Positions 8,864 to 16,928 of a stretch of DNA of 64,000 nt are shown here, piece after piece (the first letter of the stretch is position 1; every line of letters starts with the position of its first letter). Both the position numbers and the translations under genes were made by a program. This DNA comes from Pseudobacteriovorax sp. (GTDB lineage Bacteria; Bdellovibrionota_B; Oligoflexia; Oligoflexales; Oligoflexaceae): the NCBI GenBank assembly GCA_013215145.1, contig JABSRP010000015.1, forward strand, positions 124,001 to 188,000. The letters are read 5' to 3'. The notes under the pieces were generated by a model, which was given only the letters and a program-made list of their open reading frames with translations, was not told where the DNA came from and searched no databases.

Positions 8864-9817
8864 ATGCAATTTGGTCCCTACATGCTGCAGGAGAAGATTG
8901 GCGAAGGCGGTCTTGGCGAAGTCTATAAAGGCTATCGCATCTCTGATGGTACAGTAGTTGCCATAAAAAAATTGCATAAACATCTCGAAAATGACCCTAG
9001 GTTTGTGGGAATTTTACAGCACGAAATGATCATTGCCTCAAAAATTGATCATCCAAATCTTCTGAAAATGACAGATTTTAACGCGGAAGCCCCACATGTC
9101 TACTTCGTCACTGATTTTATCGATGGCTGGGCATTAAAAGGACTTCTGCAAAAGTGTGGGCGGTTGCCGCCTTTGGTGGTTCTCTGCATTGCATACGAAA
9201 TTATCAGAGGCTTAGACTACCTTCATCTAAGGGATATGATTCATGCAGATCTATCGTCCGGGAATATTCTTTTAAGCAAAGAAGGTCAGGTTATTATTTC
9301 TGATTACGGTCTAGTTAGTGACTTGCCAACAGATAGATTTAAAAATGAACTTGTAGGTACGCCTGGTTACTATTCACCAGAACACGTTACAGATCAAAAT
9401 ATCGGACCACATTCCGACTTATATATAGTTGGCTTGCATATTATCGAAATGATAAACGGTGAAAAAGCCATTCTACTAGGTCGATCGAGAGATCACGCCG
9501 CTGAGATATATAAAGCCATGGAAAAGCTCAGCTACCGGCTGAAAGTTGACAGTAATCCTTTGCAGCAGGGAATCTTACGAATACTTGAGGGTTGTCTACA
9601 ATTGCGAGCTAATCATAGATTCCGTGATGCTGATCAGCTCGGCAATTACATCGCGAAACTACTTATGCTTTTTAATATTTCGAATCCCAAGGCAGCAATC
9701 CGGCAGTATCTGACAGACTGTCGGTTTACAATTGACAACGGGATGGACGAACAACCCATTTATACGGGTAACTTTCCTTATACCCTCGATGATTTATCTC
9801 TATTAAGAAAGTGCTAA
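8864..9817 (+). CDS. Ser/Thr protein kinase (Hanks type, cytosolic)
   Basis: The kinase domain fills nearly the whole protein: glycine loop GEGGLGEVYKG (13-23), VAIKK lysine at about 35, HADLSSGN (127-134) as catalytic loop, DYG (147-149) in place of DFG, and GTPGYYSPEH. The catalytic Asp, Asn and metal-binding Asp are present, so it should be active, although Arg before the catalytic Asp is Ala, as in kinases that do not need activation-loop phosphorylation. There is no transmembrane segment and no PASTA or other sensor domain. AGGAAG precedes ATG 8864. It sits between lipoprotein genes and no adjacent phosphatase is visible. Confidence 0.9.
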   Translation: MQFGPYMLQEKIGEGGLGEVYKGYRISDGTVVAIKKLHKHLENDPRFVGILQHEMIIASKIDHPNLLKMTDFNAEAPHVYFVTDFIDGWALKGLLQKCGRLPPLVVLCIAYEIIRGLDYLHLRDMIHADLSSGNILLSKEGQVIISDYGLVSDLPTDRFKNELVGTPGYYSPEHVTDQNIGPHSDLYIVGLHIIEMINGEKAILLGRSRDHAAEIYKAMEKLSYRLKVDSNPLQQGILRILEGCLQLRANHRFRDADQLGNYIAKLLMLFNISNPKAAIRQYLTDCRFTIDNGMDEQPIYTGNFPYTLDDLSLLRKC

Positions 9818-9863
9818 TTCTGCCGATCAGTACCAGATGTTTAGATTTATTTTGGTGGGATCT

Positions 9864-11183
9864 ATGAAATTATTAGCTACCCTTTTTCTAGGCGTCGGCC
9901 TGATTTTAAGTTGTAATAAAAAAAACGATGATACTGGCACTAGTGGCACTGCCTTAGATTTGACAAATACCAGCAGCATTAAATTAAACAGTGCGGGTAG
10001 TACTGTTTCTATTTCAAATACTGATCTGGCAGGCTCTTCTTTTACCCTTCCTTCTGGAGCGTTAGAATCAGAAATAGATGTCCGGGTAAGGGTTGGTGAG
10101 TCCATTGCCAATCGATTTCTAGCTGATACCTTAAACTCAGAGTTGGATTTTACTGTTGAGTCCGAGGGCGGTGCTTTAGAGATCAAGCCTACGAGCATTG
10201 TCACTTTACAAGAGCCCTTGACGGTTACTCTGCGAACCAATACGGCGAACTTCAATTTTCAAAAAGCTGCGATTCTCTATAAAGGAATCGATGAAAACGG
10301 TTATTGGAGAACTGGACTTATTGCTCAAGAAGATATTAATATTTCAGCAGATTCTGTTAGCTTTTCCTCAGACTACTTTGGGCGATTCCAGTTGGTGGCC
10401 TTTGAAACAGCTGTGGAAAAATCAATATCTATGACTACTCAAGGAGCTGGACCTTGGTATGGGATAGAGACTGATGTTTATTCGCAGTTCGTAAATCCCG
10501 AAACCACTGGTCCTGATTTAAGTTTCTATTTGGTCAACGATAAGGGAGTCATCAGTGACTCCACCATTAACGGTAACAGCTTCACGGCAGCATTCGATTT
10601 TGACAACTTAAAAACAGATTTTCCTAGTATTTACGATGGATCAAACGAAGCAAAAATTGGTTTGGGCATTTTTTCTGATGATTTGGAGTACGGTCTTTGG
10701 CTTGACGTTCGAACCTCAGAAGATAGGTTCACCGCGCGCATGCTGCAAAGACGATTGTTTACAGAGGTGCCAGCTACCCCTATCGTAATTGGAGACTTAG
10801 TTGGGAACTATATTGGTAGTTCGGCCACCGCTAAGTTATCCGGTAGCTCTAACGTCTTAGAAAGCGCATCTGAGTCTGTTTCCATCGCCCTAGCCATCGA
10901 AGGTGATGCTCTTTCAATTTCTGGTAACATTGGCGATTTCTCTGTTACAAACGGGTCATTTAAGGTGGTCTCTTCAGAGTACGGTAGTCGGCTAGGCTTT
11001 TTGGAAGGTACCATAACTTGGGATAGCCAGGTATATCCCGCTAAAATCCTAGTGACTGCTGATCGAAATGCTTTAGGTTTGTTGGTTTGTACAGCGGAGA
11101 GTACAGAGCTCTGTGTTAAAGGTGATAACACTGGGTCGTATGATGCGCGTTCATACGTATACGTTATCCTTAGACGCTTTTAA
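9864..11183 (+). CDS. Secreted lipoprotein, beta-rich, unknown function
   Basis: ATG 9864 gives a compact lipoprotein signal peptide, MKLLATLFLGVGLILSC, with GGTGGGA just upstream; an ATG at 9837 in the same frame is less likely. The mature protein begins with an Asn/Thr/Ser/Gly-rich linker. Residues 45-190 include a ZU5-like block (SGALESEIDVRVRVGE and later GYWRTGLIAQEDINISADSVSF), a domain often found in large surface proteins. The C-terminal 200 residues, with ISGNIGDFSVTNGSF, look like a beta sandwich. No catalytic motif was found. The stop overlaps that of a small minus-strand gene by 3 bp. Confidence 0.72.
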   Translation: MKLLATLFLGVGLILSCNKKNDDTGTSGTALDLTNTSSIKLNSAGSTVSISNTDLAGSSFTLPSGALESEIDVRVRVGESIANRFLADTLNSELDFTVESEGGALEIKPTSIVTLQEPLTVTLRTNTANFNFQKAAILYKGIDENGYWRTGLIAQEDINISADSVSFSSDYFGRFQLVAFETAVEKSISMTTQGAGPWYGIETDVYSQFVNPETTGPDLSFYLVNDKGVISDSTINGNSFTAAFDFDNLKTDFPSIYDGSNEAKIGLGIFSDDLEYGLWLDVRTSEDRFTARMLQRRLFTEVPATPIVIGDLVGNYIGSSATAKLSGSSNVLESASESVSIALAIEGDALSISGNIGDFSVTNGSFKVVSSEYGSRLGFLEGTITWDSQVYPAKILVTADRNALGLLVCTAESTELCVKGDNTGSYDARSYVYVILRRF

Positions 11184-11338
11184 GAGAAGGGAAGGGTTCC
11201 ACTAGGGATGTAGTCTTTGGTTTCCGAAGATCTACTCTCTTCATCTTCCCATTCAAGCTCCAACCAGTTATCTCTGAATCGATGAAACTTCGATGCTTCC
11301 TGTTCTTCCATGTCTTCAAGCTTCCATTGCTCTTTCAT
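11180..11338 (-). CDS. Small acidic protein, unknown
   Basis: A 52-residue protein starting MKEQWKLEDMEEQEASKFHRF and rich in Glu, Trp and Arg. Start ATG 11338 is selected because AGGGG lies 7 nt upstream; the longer frame to 11395 lacks this. There is no signal peptide and it should be cytosolic. Its 3' end overlaps the preceding plus-strand lipoprotein gene by 3 bp. It has its own upstream dyad. No homologous family was recognised; the ribosome binding site is the main support. Confidence 0.5.
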   Translation of the reverse strand: MKEQWKLEDMEEQEASKFHRFRDNWLELEWEDEESRSSETKDYIPSGTLPFS

Positions 11339-11357
11339 AATGCACCCCTTAATTGCT

Positions 11358-11370
11358 ACACTTATAGTGT
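11358..11370 (-). promoter_or_regulatory. Dyad upstream of the 52-aa gene
   Basis: ACACT-TAT-AGTGT is a perfect 5+3+5 inverted repeat 20-32 nt upstream of the start codon, where an operator or the -10 region would be expected. A TTGACT hexamer at 11395-11390 on the minus strand could be a -35 box, but the -10 match is poor. Confidence 0.3.
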
Positions 11371-11395
11371 TAACCCTATAAAAATATCTAGTCAA

Positions 11396-11701
11396 ATCGT
11401 TTGGTTTAAATAACTGTTCATGGTGACGAATCTGCGAGATGATTTTTTAAATTCCATGCATTCACAGAACATTAAGAAGAGATTAGAAGATGAAAGGCTG
11501 TATCCAGCGAAGGCCTAAGTAACCGAGATTCGATAGGGTTTCGCTGGGAAAAATGGATTAATTTGTCCTTATTCAAAAACTGAAAAACTGAATAATGGGG
11601 CATTTCGTTTTCGAAATTAAGTGTGCTCGGTGATCAAGATTTGTCACATGTAAATCGTGGCTGTAAAGTCTGCCTACCCAATTACCCGGCTTATATTTGG
11701 A
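11396..11701. other. 305-bp gap with three stem-loops, no gene
   Basis: Three inverted repeats lie within about 115 bp. CCAGCGAA (11504-11511) pairs with TTCGCTGG (11540-11547), with an inner CCTA/TAGG pair. TTATTCA (11569-11575) pairs with TGAATAA (11589-11595). ATTTCG and CGAAAT (11602-11617) close on a TTTT loop. No ORF with a ribosome binding site was found. The region lies between two minus-strand genes and may be a 3' UTR, terminator array or small RNA. Confidence 0.5.
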
Positions 11702-12289
11702 TTATTCCTCACCAGATTTCCAATCTGCTACCATCTTAGCGACAAGCCAAAGTTCCCTTTCTGAAAGGGTTTTCCTAAAGGAAGGCATCTCACCTTCGGA
11801 TTGTCCATAGGTTAGGGTATATACGATCTCATGAAGACTAAAGCCAAACTTATACTCCCATTCTCTAAGATTCGTGGGGGCAATTGCCAGATCATTTGCC
11901 ATGGGACCTTCCCCTTTACCGTCGACTCCGTGGCAGCGACTACAGTTCGCTTGGTAGATGCTGTCGGCTTTTTTGGGCTGATACGGTTCCTTCAATGCGG
12001 TCTTTTCTTGGTTGGCGATTCCTTGCATTCTAATGATGGTAATAGGTGTTTTTTTGGGCTTTACGAATAGTTCTCCATTCTCTCCGGCAGTAATGTTGGG
12101 TGCCGATTTTAATTGCACCGGAACGTCCTTTTTCAGTTTGCTATGTACCTCATCCGACGGCATAGCTTTAAAGGGTTTTTCGGCTTCAACTGTCGCCACC
12201 TCTCCGGATGTTTCTTCCTTTTGCTGCGAGCAGGTGCAGGATGAACAAGCTACAAAAATGATGGATAAACCCAACACGATGATTCTCAT
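11702..12289 (-). CDS. Monoheme c-type cytochrome lipoprotein
   Basis: The signal peptide ends IIFVAC-S, and a second cysteine cluster (CSSCTC) follows. A linker of about 80 residues rich in Lys, Glu and Pro precedes a class I cytochrome c domain with CSRCH as heme site (CxxCH) and a distal Met candidate in GEMPSF. The last motif, E-R-E-L-W-L-V-A-K-M-V-A-D-W, matches the C-terminal helix of cytochrome c. It should be tethered to the periplasmic face and transfer electrons, perhaps to a terminal oxidase or peroxidase. AAGGAG precedes ATG 12289. No redox partner genes are adjacent. Confidence 0.88.
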   Translation of the reverse strand: MRIIVLGLSIIFVACSSCTCSQQKEETSGEVATVEAEKPFKAMPSDEVHSKLKKDVPVQLKSAPNITAGENGELFVKPKKTPITIIRMQGIANQEKTALKEPYQPKKADSIYQANCSRCHGVDGKGEGPMANDLAIAPTNLREWEYKFGFSLHEIVYTLTYGQSEGEMPSFRKTLSERELWLVAKMVADWKSGEE

Positions 12290-12385
12290 TGTGGCTCCTT
12301 GTGATTCTATTTGCCCTCAAAACTTTCTTCTTGTCCAGGTGCCCTATCGGCAATTCACTGTCGATATGTACCTATTTTTGTAAAA

Positions 12386-12397
12386 AAGCGGGCGCTT
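12386..12397 (-). terminator. Small GC hairpin with minus-strand T run
   Basis: On the minus strand AAGCG and CGCTT pair across CC and are followed by TTTT. It looks like a short intrinsic terminator, but no supported minus-strand gene ends just before it. Confidence 0.3.
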
Positions 12398-12499
12398 AAC
12401 CCATATTAGGCTTTACAAACAAGGTGCGGATTGTATGTTGGGAATCGAGTGCCCTTTTTGCACGAAAGACCAGAGAAATGACGTTGAAGGGAGATGGAA

Positions 12500-12628
12500 A
12501 TGTGGCGTTGGTTGAAACGACTTTTTGGCTTTGGAGTGAAAAATCCGTCTTTGGAGCAAAAGCTGTATCGCAGTCTTTTGACAGCTCACTACGATGATAA
12601 TTACCGCTGGAAACGGTCAAGATCTTAG
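12500..12628 (+). CDS. 42-aa small protein with WLKRLFGF motif
   Basis: A short frame that would encode 42 residues beginning MWRWLKRLFGFGVKN and ending YRWKRSRS. It is highly basic and aromatic, with an amphipathic start that could bind membrane or nucleic acid. AAGGGAG lies 6 nt before ATG 12500, which is the main support. An opposite-strand frame covers the same bases but lacks a start signal. The LKRLFGF string recurs in another tiny ORF at 32865. No family was recognised. Confidence 0.4.
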   Translation: MWRWLKRLFGFGVKNPSLEQKLYRSLLTAHYDDNYRWKRSRS

Positions 12629-12732
12629 TCTGTCAATATTACGTCGTGAAAATAATTCCTCTGTAATTTGCTAAAAATACTGAGTAACCACAAAATTCTA
12701 GTACTATAGTCGTCATTGGTGGGTCATTAAAC

Positions 12733-12761
12733 TTGTTACCTACGGATATTTAGGCTATGTT
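12733..12761 (+). promoter_or_regulatory. Possible sigma-70 promoter for the LuxR-type gene
   Basis: TTGTTA (12733-12738) and TATGTT (12756-12761) are 17 bp apart, each matching four of six consensus positions. It lies about 90 bp upstream of the HTH gene. A CGGCC/GGCCG hairpin sits between it and the start codon. Confidence 0.35.
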
Positions 12762-12852
12762 CTGCCCGATTTATCTATGAATTGACAAGTCGGCCCATCG
12801 GCCGGGAAACCGAATCTGCGACCACGTGCGTCGCAATAGAGCGAGGACTACC

Positions 12853-13092
12853 ATGTTACAGACACTAAAACCTAAGATTAACGAGTTTTCAGCTAAATAT
12901 AGGCTCAGTAACCGTGAGGTTGATGTTTTGGAGCAGTTGATCCAAGGCAATACCTCAGGAGCTGAGATCAGCGAAAGCTTGGGTATTTCTCCCAATACTG
13001 TCCGGATTCACTTGAAAAATATCAATGCACGCATTGGGGTTCATTCTAAGTCGGCGACGTTAGCCATATTTTTGCGGCACGTTGTTTCTTAG
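12853..13092 (+). CDS. Stand-alone LuxR/GerE-type HTH regulator
   Basis: 79 residues from ATG 12853, selected because GCGAGGA lies 5-6 nt upstream; a GTG at 12826 is possible. The protein is almost entirely the LuxR C-terminal HTH: LSNREVDVLEQLIQGNTSGAEISESLGISPNTVRIHLKNINARIGV. There is no receiver or autoinducer-binding domain, so activity is probably set by expression or a partner protein. It precedes a convergent gene behind a terminator-like hairpin. DNA binding is very likely; the target is unknown. Confidence 0.85.
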   Translation: MLQTLKPKINEFSAKYRLSNREVDVLEQLIQGNTSGAEISESLGISPNTVRIHLKNINARIGVHSKSATLAIFLRHVVS

Positions 13093-13112
13093 GAATCCTT
13101 GATGAACGGAGA

Positions 13113-13142
13113 AAAGGGAGCTTCCTTCATGAAACTCCCTTT
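13113..13142. terminator. Terminator-like hairpin after the LuxR-type gene
   Basis: AAAGGGAG (13113-13120) and CTCCCTTT (13135-13142) pair, with a short inner TTC/GAA stem. It lies 21 bp after the stop, between two convergent genes, and could serve both strands. The T run is short. Confidence 0.5.
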
Positions 13143-13177
13143 ATCGTTTGGCATTGAAGACTGTTCGAAGGCCGCTA

Positions 13178-13627
13178 TTATAAGGCGCAAAATGGTCCTT
13201 CAAATGCGATTAAGTAATCTGGACCAAAGCCGCCGCCGATGCTGAACTCAACCACGTCGCCTTGACGAAACTTAAACGTTGGGATGCGGTCGTCATATAG
13301 AAGTCGTGAGTTGCCATCACGGAACTGTAAAAACAGCGAAGAACCGGTATTTTCCCAAGACATGAATAGATCATCAGACCGGAACTCAAGGTCGACATGT
13401 ACGCTTCCTGAGTCGTCAAATGGGTCGTCTAAGTTGATGCAGTCTCTATAGATTTCCTCAAGATCACCAAACTCATCTTCTAGATAGATGGTATAAGCAG
13501 CGAAGTCATCAGCAGGTACTGTCACTGTATGATGGGAATCACCGCTAGTATCAGATATTTCAACGCCACAGGCATTCAACATACTAATAATACTAATAAA
13601 ACTTATGGCTTTAATAATCGATTTCAT
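13178..13627 (-). CDS. Small lipoprotein, unknown function
   Basis: 149 residues with a signal peptide ending MLNAC-G, so a lipoprotein. The mature part is acidic and rich in Asp, with YTIYLEDEFGDLEEIY, a central FRSDDLFMSWENTGSSLFLQF strand and GDVVEFSIGGGFGPDYL. It looks like a small beta sandwich with two cysteines near residues 90 and 147. AGGA lies 5 nt before ATG 13627. Its upstream region carries two inverted repeats that may regulate it. No family was recognised. Confidence 0.7.
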   Translation of the reverse strand: MKSIIKAISFISIISMLNACGVEISDTSGDSHHTVTVPADDFAAYTIYLEDEFGDLEEIYRDCINLDDPFDDSGSVHVDLEFRSDDLFMSWENTGSSLFLQFRDGNSRLLYDDRIPTFKFRQGDVVEFSIGGGFGPDYLIAFEGPFCAL

Positions 13628-13648
13628 TGGTCCTATCTCCGTTTAATG

Positions 13649-13695
13649 ACCACTTAAGTGTGGTTACCTAGGACTAAGCAAGTGGATTGCCACTT
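13649..13695 (-). promoter_or_regulatory. Two neighbouring inverted repeats upstream of the lipoprotein gene
   Basis: ACCAC and GTGGT (13649-13664) flank TTAAGT, with a perfect CACTTAAGTG core. AAGTGG-ATTG-CCACTT follows at 13680-13695. Both share the CCACTT/AAGTGG half-site, spaced about three helical turns apart, which suggests an operator pair. Confidence 0.35.
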
Positions 13696-13897
13696 ATAAG
13701 GTATTGTAAATATTAAGTTTTATTTGAATTTGAAGGAGTTATCTCATTCACAGTTGTGATTTTTAGAGCACAGGTAAGTGCCTGTGTATACGGGGACTTG
13801 GTTTTAAGTATGCTATTATGACATACAAATAAATGGTGGTTCTGCGGCCCTATGCTTGCTAGTGTAAGCCGAAATCGAGCTTCAATTTGGGGACACT

Positions 13898-14590
13898 GTG
13901 AAAAATCTAAAACGATCGGCCATCAAAGCTTTTGCAACGTCAGTAACCAAGTTACTTTACTGGACCTACCGTTACATTGAAGTCAACCCAGACGTAAGAT
14001 CAGCCGCGCGATCGATGAGCAAAAAAGGAAATTTTGCAATAGCAAGCTGGCATCAAAACTGTTTTGCTGGAATCCTTTCTCATACCAAAGAGAACGTTAC
14101 CATTTTGGTAAGCCGCTCTTTTGATGGCGAAATCATCTCACATGCTTCCGAATCTATCGGTATTTATTCGGTCCGAGGCAGCAGCTCACGAGGAGGTCGT
14201 GAAGCCTTAGATGGGCTTGTGGAGACTCTTCATAGTGGAAAGTCTATAGCTATAACGGTTGACGGGCCCAGAGGGCCAGCACACAAACCTAAAGCCGGAA
14301 TATTCTCGGCAGCCTTCAGAGGCGACGTTGCCATCTTACCGCTCGCTGCGGTTGCCGATCGGTATTGGACCTTCAAATCCTGGGATCGCTTCAGGCTGCC
14401 TAAACCATTTTCGAGAATATATGTTGTGTATGGGGAGCCCAAGAAAGTGAGAAGGGAAGACCTGGGAGATCAGCTCGCTGCTAGCTCGGAGGACCTTGCA
14501 AAGCGTTTAGCAGATGCTGATATCTTGGCGCATCAAGCTGTCTTGAAGCGTAAAAAGACTTCGAAAAACGCCAGGAGGATCGAGGCATAG
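13898..14590 (+). CDS. DUF374 lysophospholipid acyltransferase-like protein
   Basis: A 230-residue member of the DUF374 branch of the LPLAT superfamily. SWHQNCFAGIL replaces the classical HxxxxD block; SRSFDGEIISHASESIG follows, then RGSSSRGGREALDGLV, the TVDGPRGPAHKPKAG motif that characterises the family, and LPLAAVADRYW. Such proteins act at the inner membrane and are linked to lipid A or phospholipid acylation. GTG 13898 is the start, with GGGGA just upstream. It is a single gene facing the kbl-tdh operon. The acceptor lipid is not known. Confidence 0.85.
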   Translation: MKNLKRSAIKAFATSVTKLLYWTYRYIEVNPDVRSAARSMSKKGNFAIASWHQNCFAGILSHTKENVTILVSRSFDGEIISHASESIGIYSVRGSSSRGGREALDGLVETLHSGKSIAITVDGPRGPAHKPKAGIFSAAFRGDVAILPLAAVADRYWTFKSWDRFRLPKPFSRIYVVYGEPKKVRREDLGDQLAASSEDLAKRLADADILAHQAVLKRKKTSKNARRIEA

Positions 14591-14615
14591 CCCCTCTCCA
14601 CGGGCTAAGAATCTG

Positions 14616-15647
14616 TCAAAGCTGAGACCAATCGAGGATAACTTTGCCAGACTTTCCTTCATTCATGACTGCAAAGGCCTGCTCAAACTCTTCCATCTTC
14701 ATTCTGTGAGTAATGATGGGTTCAATATCAAGGCCACTTTGCAGCATGGAAGCCATCTTGTACCAGGTTTCAAACATCTCTCGCCCGTAGATTCCTTTGA
14801 TTTGAAGACCCTTAAAAACCACCAGACTCCAATCTATGGCAACAGATTCTGGGAAAATCCCTAATAGGGCTACCTTGCCCCCATGATTCAAAGTCTCCAA
14901 CATGGACTGAAACGCTGACGCATTACCTGACATCTCTAGTCCGACATCGAAGCCCTCCTCCATGCCTAGCTCTTTCATGACGTCTTGTATTGATGTTCGG
15001 GTTACGTTAACAGTACGGGTAGCTCCCATTTTACTAGCTAGTTCCAGTCGATAGTCGTTAACGTCGGTAACAACGATATGGCGAGCTCCCACATGTCTAG
15101 CGACGGCTGCTGCCATAGCACCGATAGGACCAGCTCCAGTGATCAAAACATCTTCACCGACTAAATCAAAAGATAGAGCCGTATGGACGGCGTTTCCATA
15201 GGGGTCGAACATTGAGGCCACGTCGTCAGAGATTTCATCAGGTATTTTAAAGGCGTTCTTTGCAGGTAAGGTTAGATATTCTGCAAAGGCTCCCTGTCGA
15301 TTGACGCCGACACCTTTAGTATTCCGGCAAAGGTGTCTCGTTCCTGCGCGGCAATTGCGGCAGTAGCCACAAGTAATATGCCCCTCACCTGAGACGCGAT
15401 CTCCGATGGTAAAGCCAGTGACATGATCGCCGATTTGATCAACAACCCCAACAAACTCATGGCCCGTAATCATTGGGACCGGAATCGTATTTTGACTCCA
15501 TTTGTCCCAGTTATAAATGTGAAGATCGGTTCCGCAGACAGCAGTTTTTTTGATCTTGATAAGGATATCGTTGGGCCCATAACTAGGAATCTCAGCCTCT
15601 TCTAACCATAAACCAACTTTTTTATGGCGCTTTACTAATGCTTTCAT
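14616..15647 (-). CDS. tdh: L-threonine 3-dehydrogenase
   Basis: 343 residues, a zinc-dependent medium-chain dehydrogenase that oxidises threonine to 2-amino-3-ketobutyrate with NAD. Catalytic zinc ligands and neighbours match E. coli Tdh numbering: C38, T40, H43, H63, E64. Structural zinc cysteines are C93, C96, C99 and C107. The Rossmann motif [10 protein letters not shown] is present. It starts 12 nt after kbl, giving the same kbl-tdh order as in enterobacteria. The two enzymes form glycine and acetyl-CoA from threonine in the cytoplasm. Start ATG 15647 aligns with the known N-terminus. Confidence 0.97.
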   Translation of the reverse strand: MKALVKRHKKVGLWLEEAEIPSYGPNDILIKIKKTAVCGTDLHIYNWDKWSQNTIPVPMITGHEFVGVVDQIGDHVTGFTIGDRVSGEGHITCGYCRNCRAGTRHLCRNTKGVGVNRQGAFAEYLTLPAKNAFKIPDEISDDVASMFDPYGNAVHTALSFDLVGEDVLITGAGPIGAMAAAVARHVGARHIVVTDVNDYRLELASKMGATRTVNVTRTSIQDVMKELGMEEGFDVGLEMSGNASAFQSMLETLNHGGKVALLGIFPESVAIDWSLVVFKGLQIKGIYGREMFETWYKMASMLQSGLDIEPIITHRMKMEEFEQAFAVMNEGKSGKVILDWSQL

Positions 15648-15659
15648 CTTTCACTCCCG

Positions 15660-16847
15660 TTATATGACGCCTAAGTCTTTACCTACTTTTTTGAATGCAG
15701 TCACGGCTTGGTCCAGTTGATCTTGCGAATGGGCGGCACTCATCTGAGTCCTTATACGCGCTTCTCCACGAGGAACTACGGGAAACGAAAAACCAATGAC
15801 ATATATATGTTCATCCATGAGCTGGCTTGCCATGTGACTGGCTAATTTAACATCATCCAACATGACGGGAATAATAGGGTGATCACCGGGAAGCAATCGA
15901 AATCCTGCCGCATTCATTTGCTCTCTAAAGTATCGGCTATTGTTTTTTAGTTTCGCCCTAAGCTCGTCACCTTCTTTTAGCATCTTCAAGACTTCAATGG
16001 ATACCGATGTGATGATAGGAGCGAGAGAATTAGAGAAAAGATAAGGACGAGAACGCTGTCGTAGCCACGTTACGATTTCCTTTTTAGCTGATGTATAGCC
16101 GCCGGAAGCTCCGCCCAATGCCTTTCCCAAAGTTCCGGTAATAATATCGACACGATTCAGGACATCACAGTATTCGTGAGTGCCACGACCTTTTTCGCCA
16201 ATAAACCCTACCGCATGAGAGTCGTCCACCATCACCATAGCGTCATACTTATCAGCAAGATCGCATATGGCTTTGAGGTTTGCGATGTATCCATCCATTG
16301 AAAATACGCCGTCGGTGGCAATAATCTTAAATCTGGACCCCTCAGCAGCTTTCAGCTGAGCCTCTAAATCTTCCATGTTGCTGTTCTTATACCGATATCG
16401 TTTGGCCTTGCTCAATCTTATCCCGTCAATAATAGAGGCGTGATTGAGAGCATCGGAAATGATGGCATCGTCCGGACCAAGGAGGGTTTCGAACAAACCT
16501 CCATTGGCATCGAAACAACTGCTATAAAGGATGGTATCCTCCATTCCCAAGAAGTCTGAGATTTCTCGTTCCAATTCCATATGAATATCTTGGGTACCGC
16601 AAATAAAGCGGACGGAAGACATACCGAAGCCAAAGGTTTCAGCAGCTTTCTTGGCAGCTTCAATTAACCTTGGATGATTTGATAGTCCTAGATAGTTGTT
16701 GGAGCATAAGTTGATAACATCCTTGCCCTCCGCGGTAATCTGAGAGCTTTGGGGAGATTTAATCACTCTTTCTGCCTTGTAGAGGCCTTGTTGCTTAACC
16801 TCATCAATCTGACTATTCAGGTAATCTAATATTTTAAGCCTAGTCAT
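15660..16847 (-). CDS. kbl: Glycine C-acetyltransferase (2-amino-3-ketobutyrate CoA ligase)
   Basis: 395 residues, PLP-dependent alpha-oxoamine synthase family. Visible motifs include [14 protein letters not shown], the [10 protein letters not shown] segment and the PLP lysine in [11 protein letters not shown] (about K242). It cleaves 2-amino-3-ketobutyrate with CoA to glycine and acetyl-CoA. Length equals that of E. coli Kbl (398). AAGGAG lies 6 nt before ATG 16847. First gene of the kbl-tdh operon; the tdh start lies 12 nt downstream. The related enzyme 8-amino-7-oxononanoate synthase is excluded mainly by the tdh linkage. Confidence 0.96.
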   Translation of the reverse strand: MTRLKILDYLNSQIDEVKQQGLYKAERVIKSPQSSQITAEGKDVINLCSNNYLGLSNHPRLIEAAKKAAETFGFGMSSVRFICGTQDIHMELEREISDFLGMEDTILYSSCFDANGGLFETLLGPDDAIISDALNHASIIDGIRLSKAKRYRYKNSNMEDLEAQLKAAEGSRFKIIATDGVFSMDGYIANLKAICDLADKYDAMVMVDDSHAVGFIGEKGRGTHEYCDVLNRVDIITGTLGKALGGASGGYTSAKKEIVTWLRQRSRPYLFSNSLAPIITSVSIEVLKMLKEGDELRAKLKNNSRYFREQMNAAGFRLLPGDHPIIPVMLDDVKLASHMASQLMDEHIYVIGFSFPVVPRGEARIRTQMSAAHSQDQLDQAVTAFKKVGKDLGVI

Positions 16848-16928
16848 TATGACTCCTTATTCCATAGGTATTTACGCCGCATCCTATCAACAGTAACAGA
16901 AAATTCCCATGACTTTGCAGAAGCAAGG

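Noticed and set aside
12396..12620. Minus-strand ORF of 74 aa
   Set aside because: It covers the 42-aa plus-strand ORF, has no ribosome binding site, and its composition looks like antisense of a real frame.
14588..14607. TAGCCC/GGGCTA inverted repeat after the DUF374 gene
   Set aside because: Only a 6-bp stem, with the stop codon inside it and no T tract; too weak to call a terminator.
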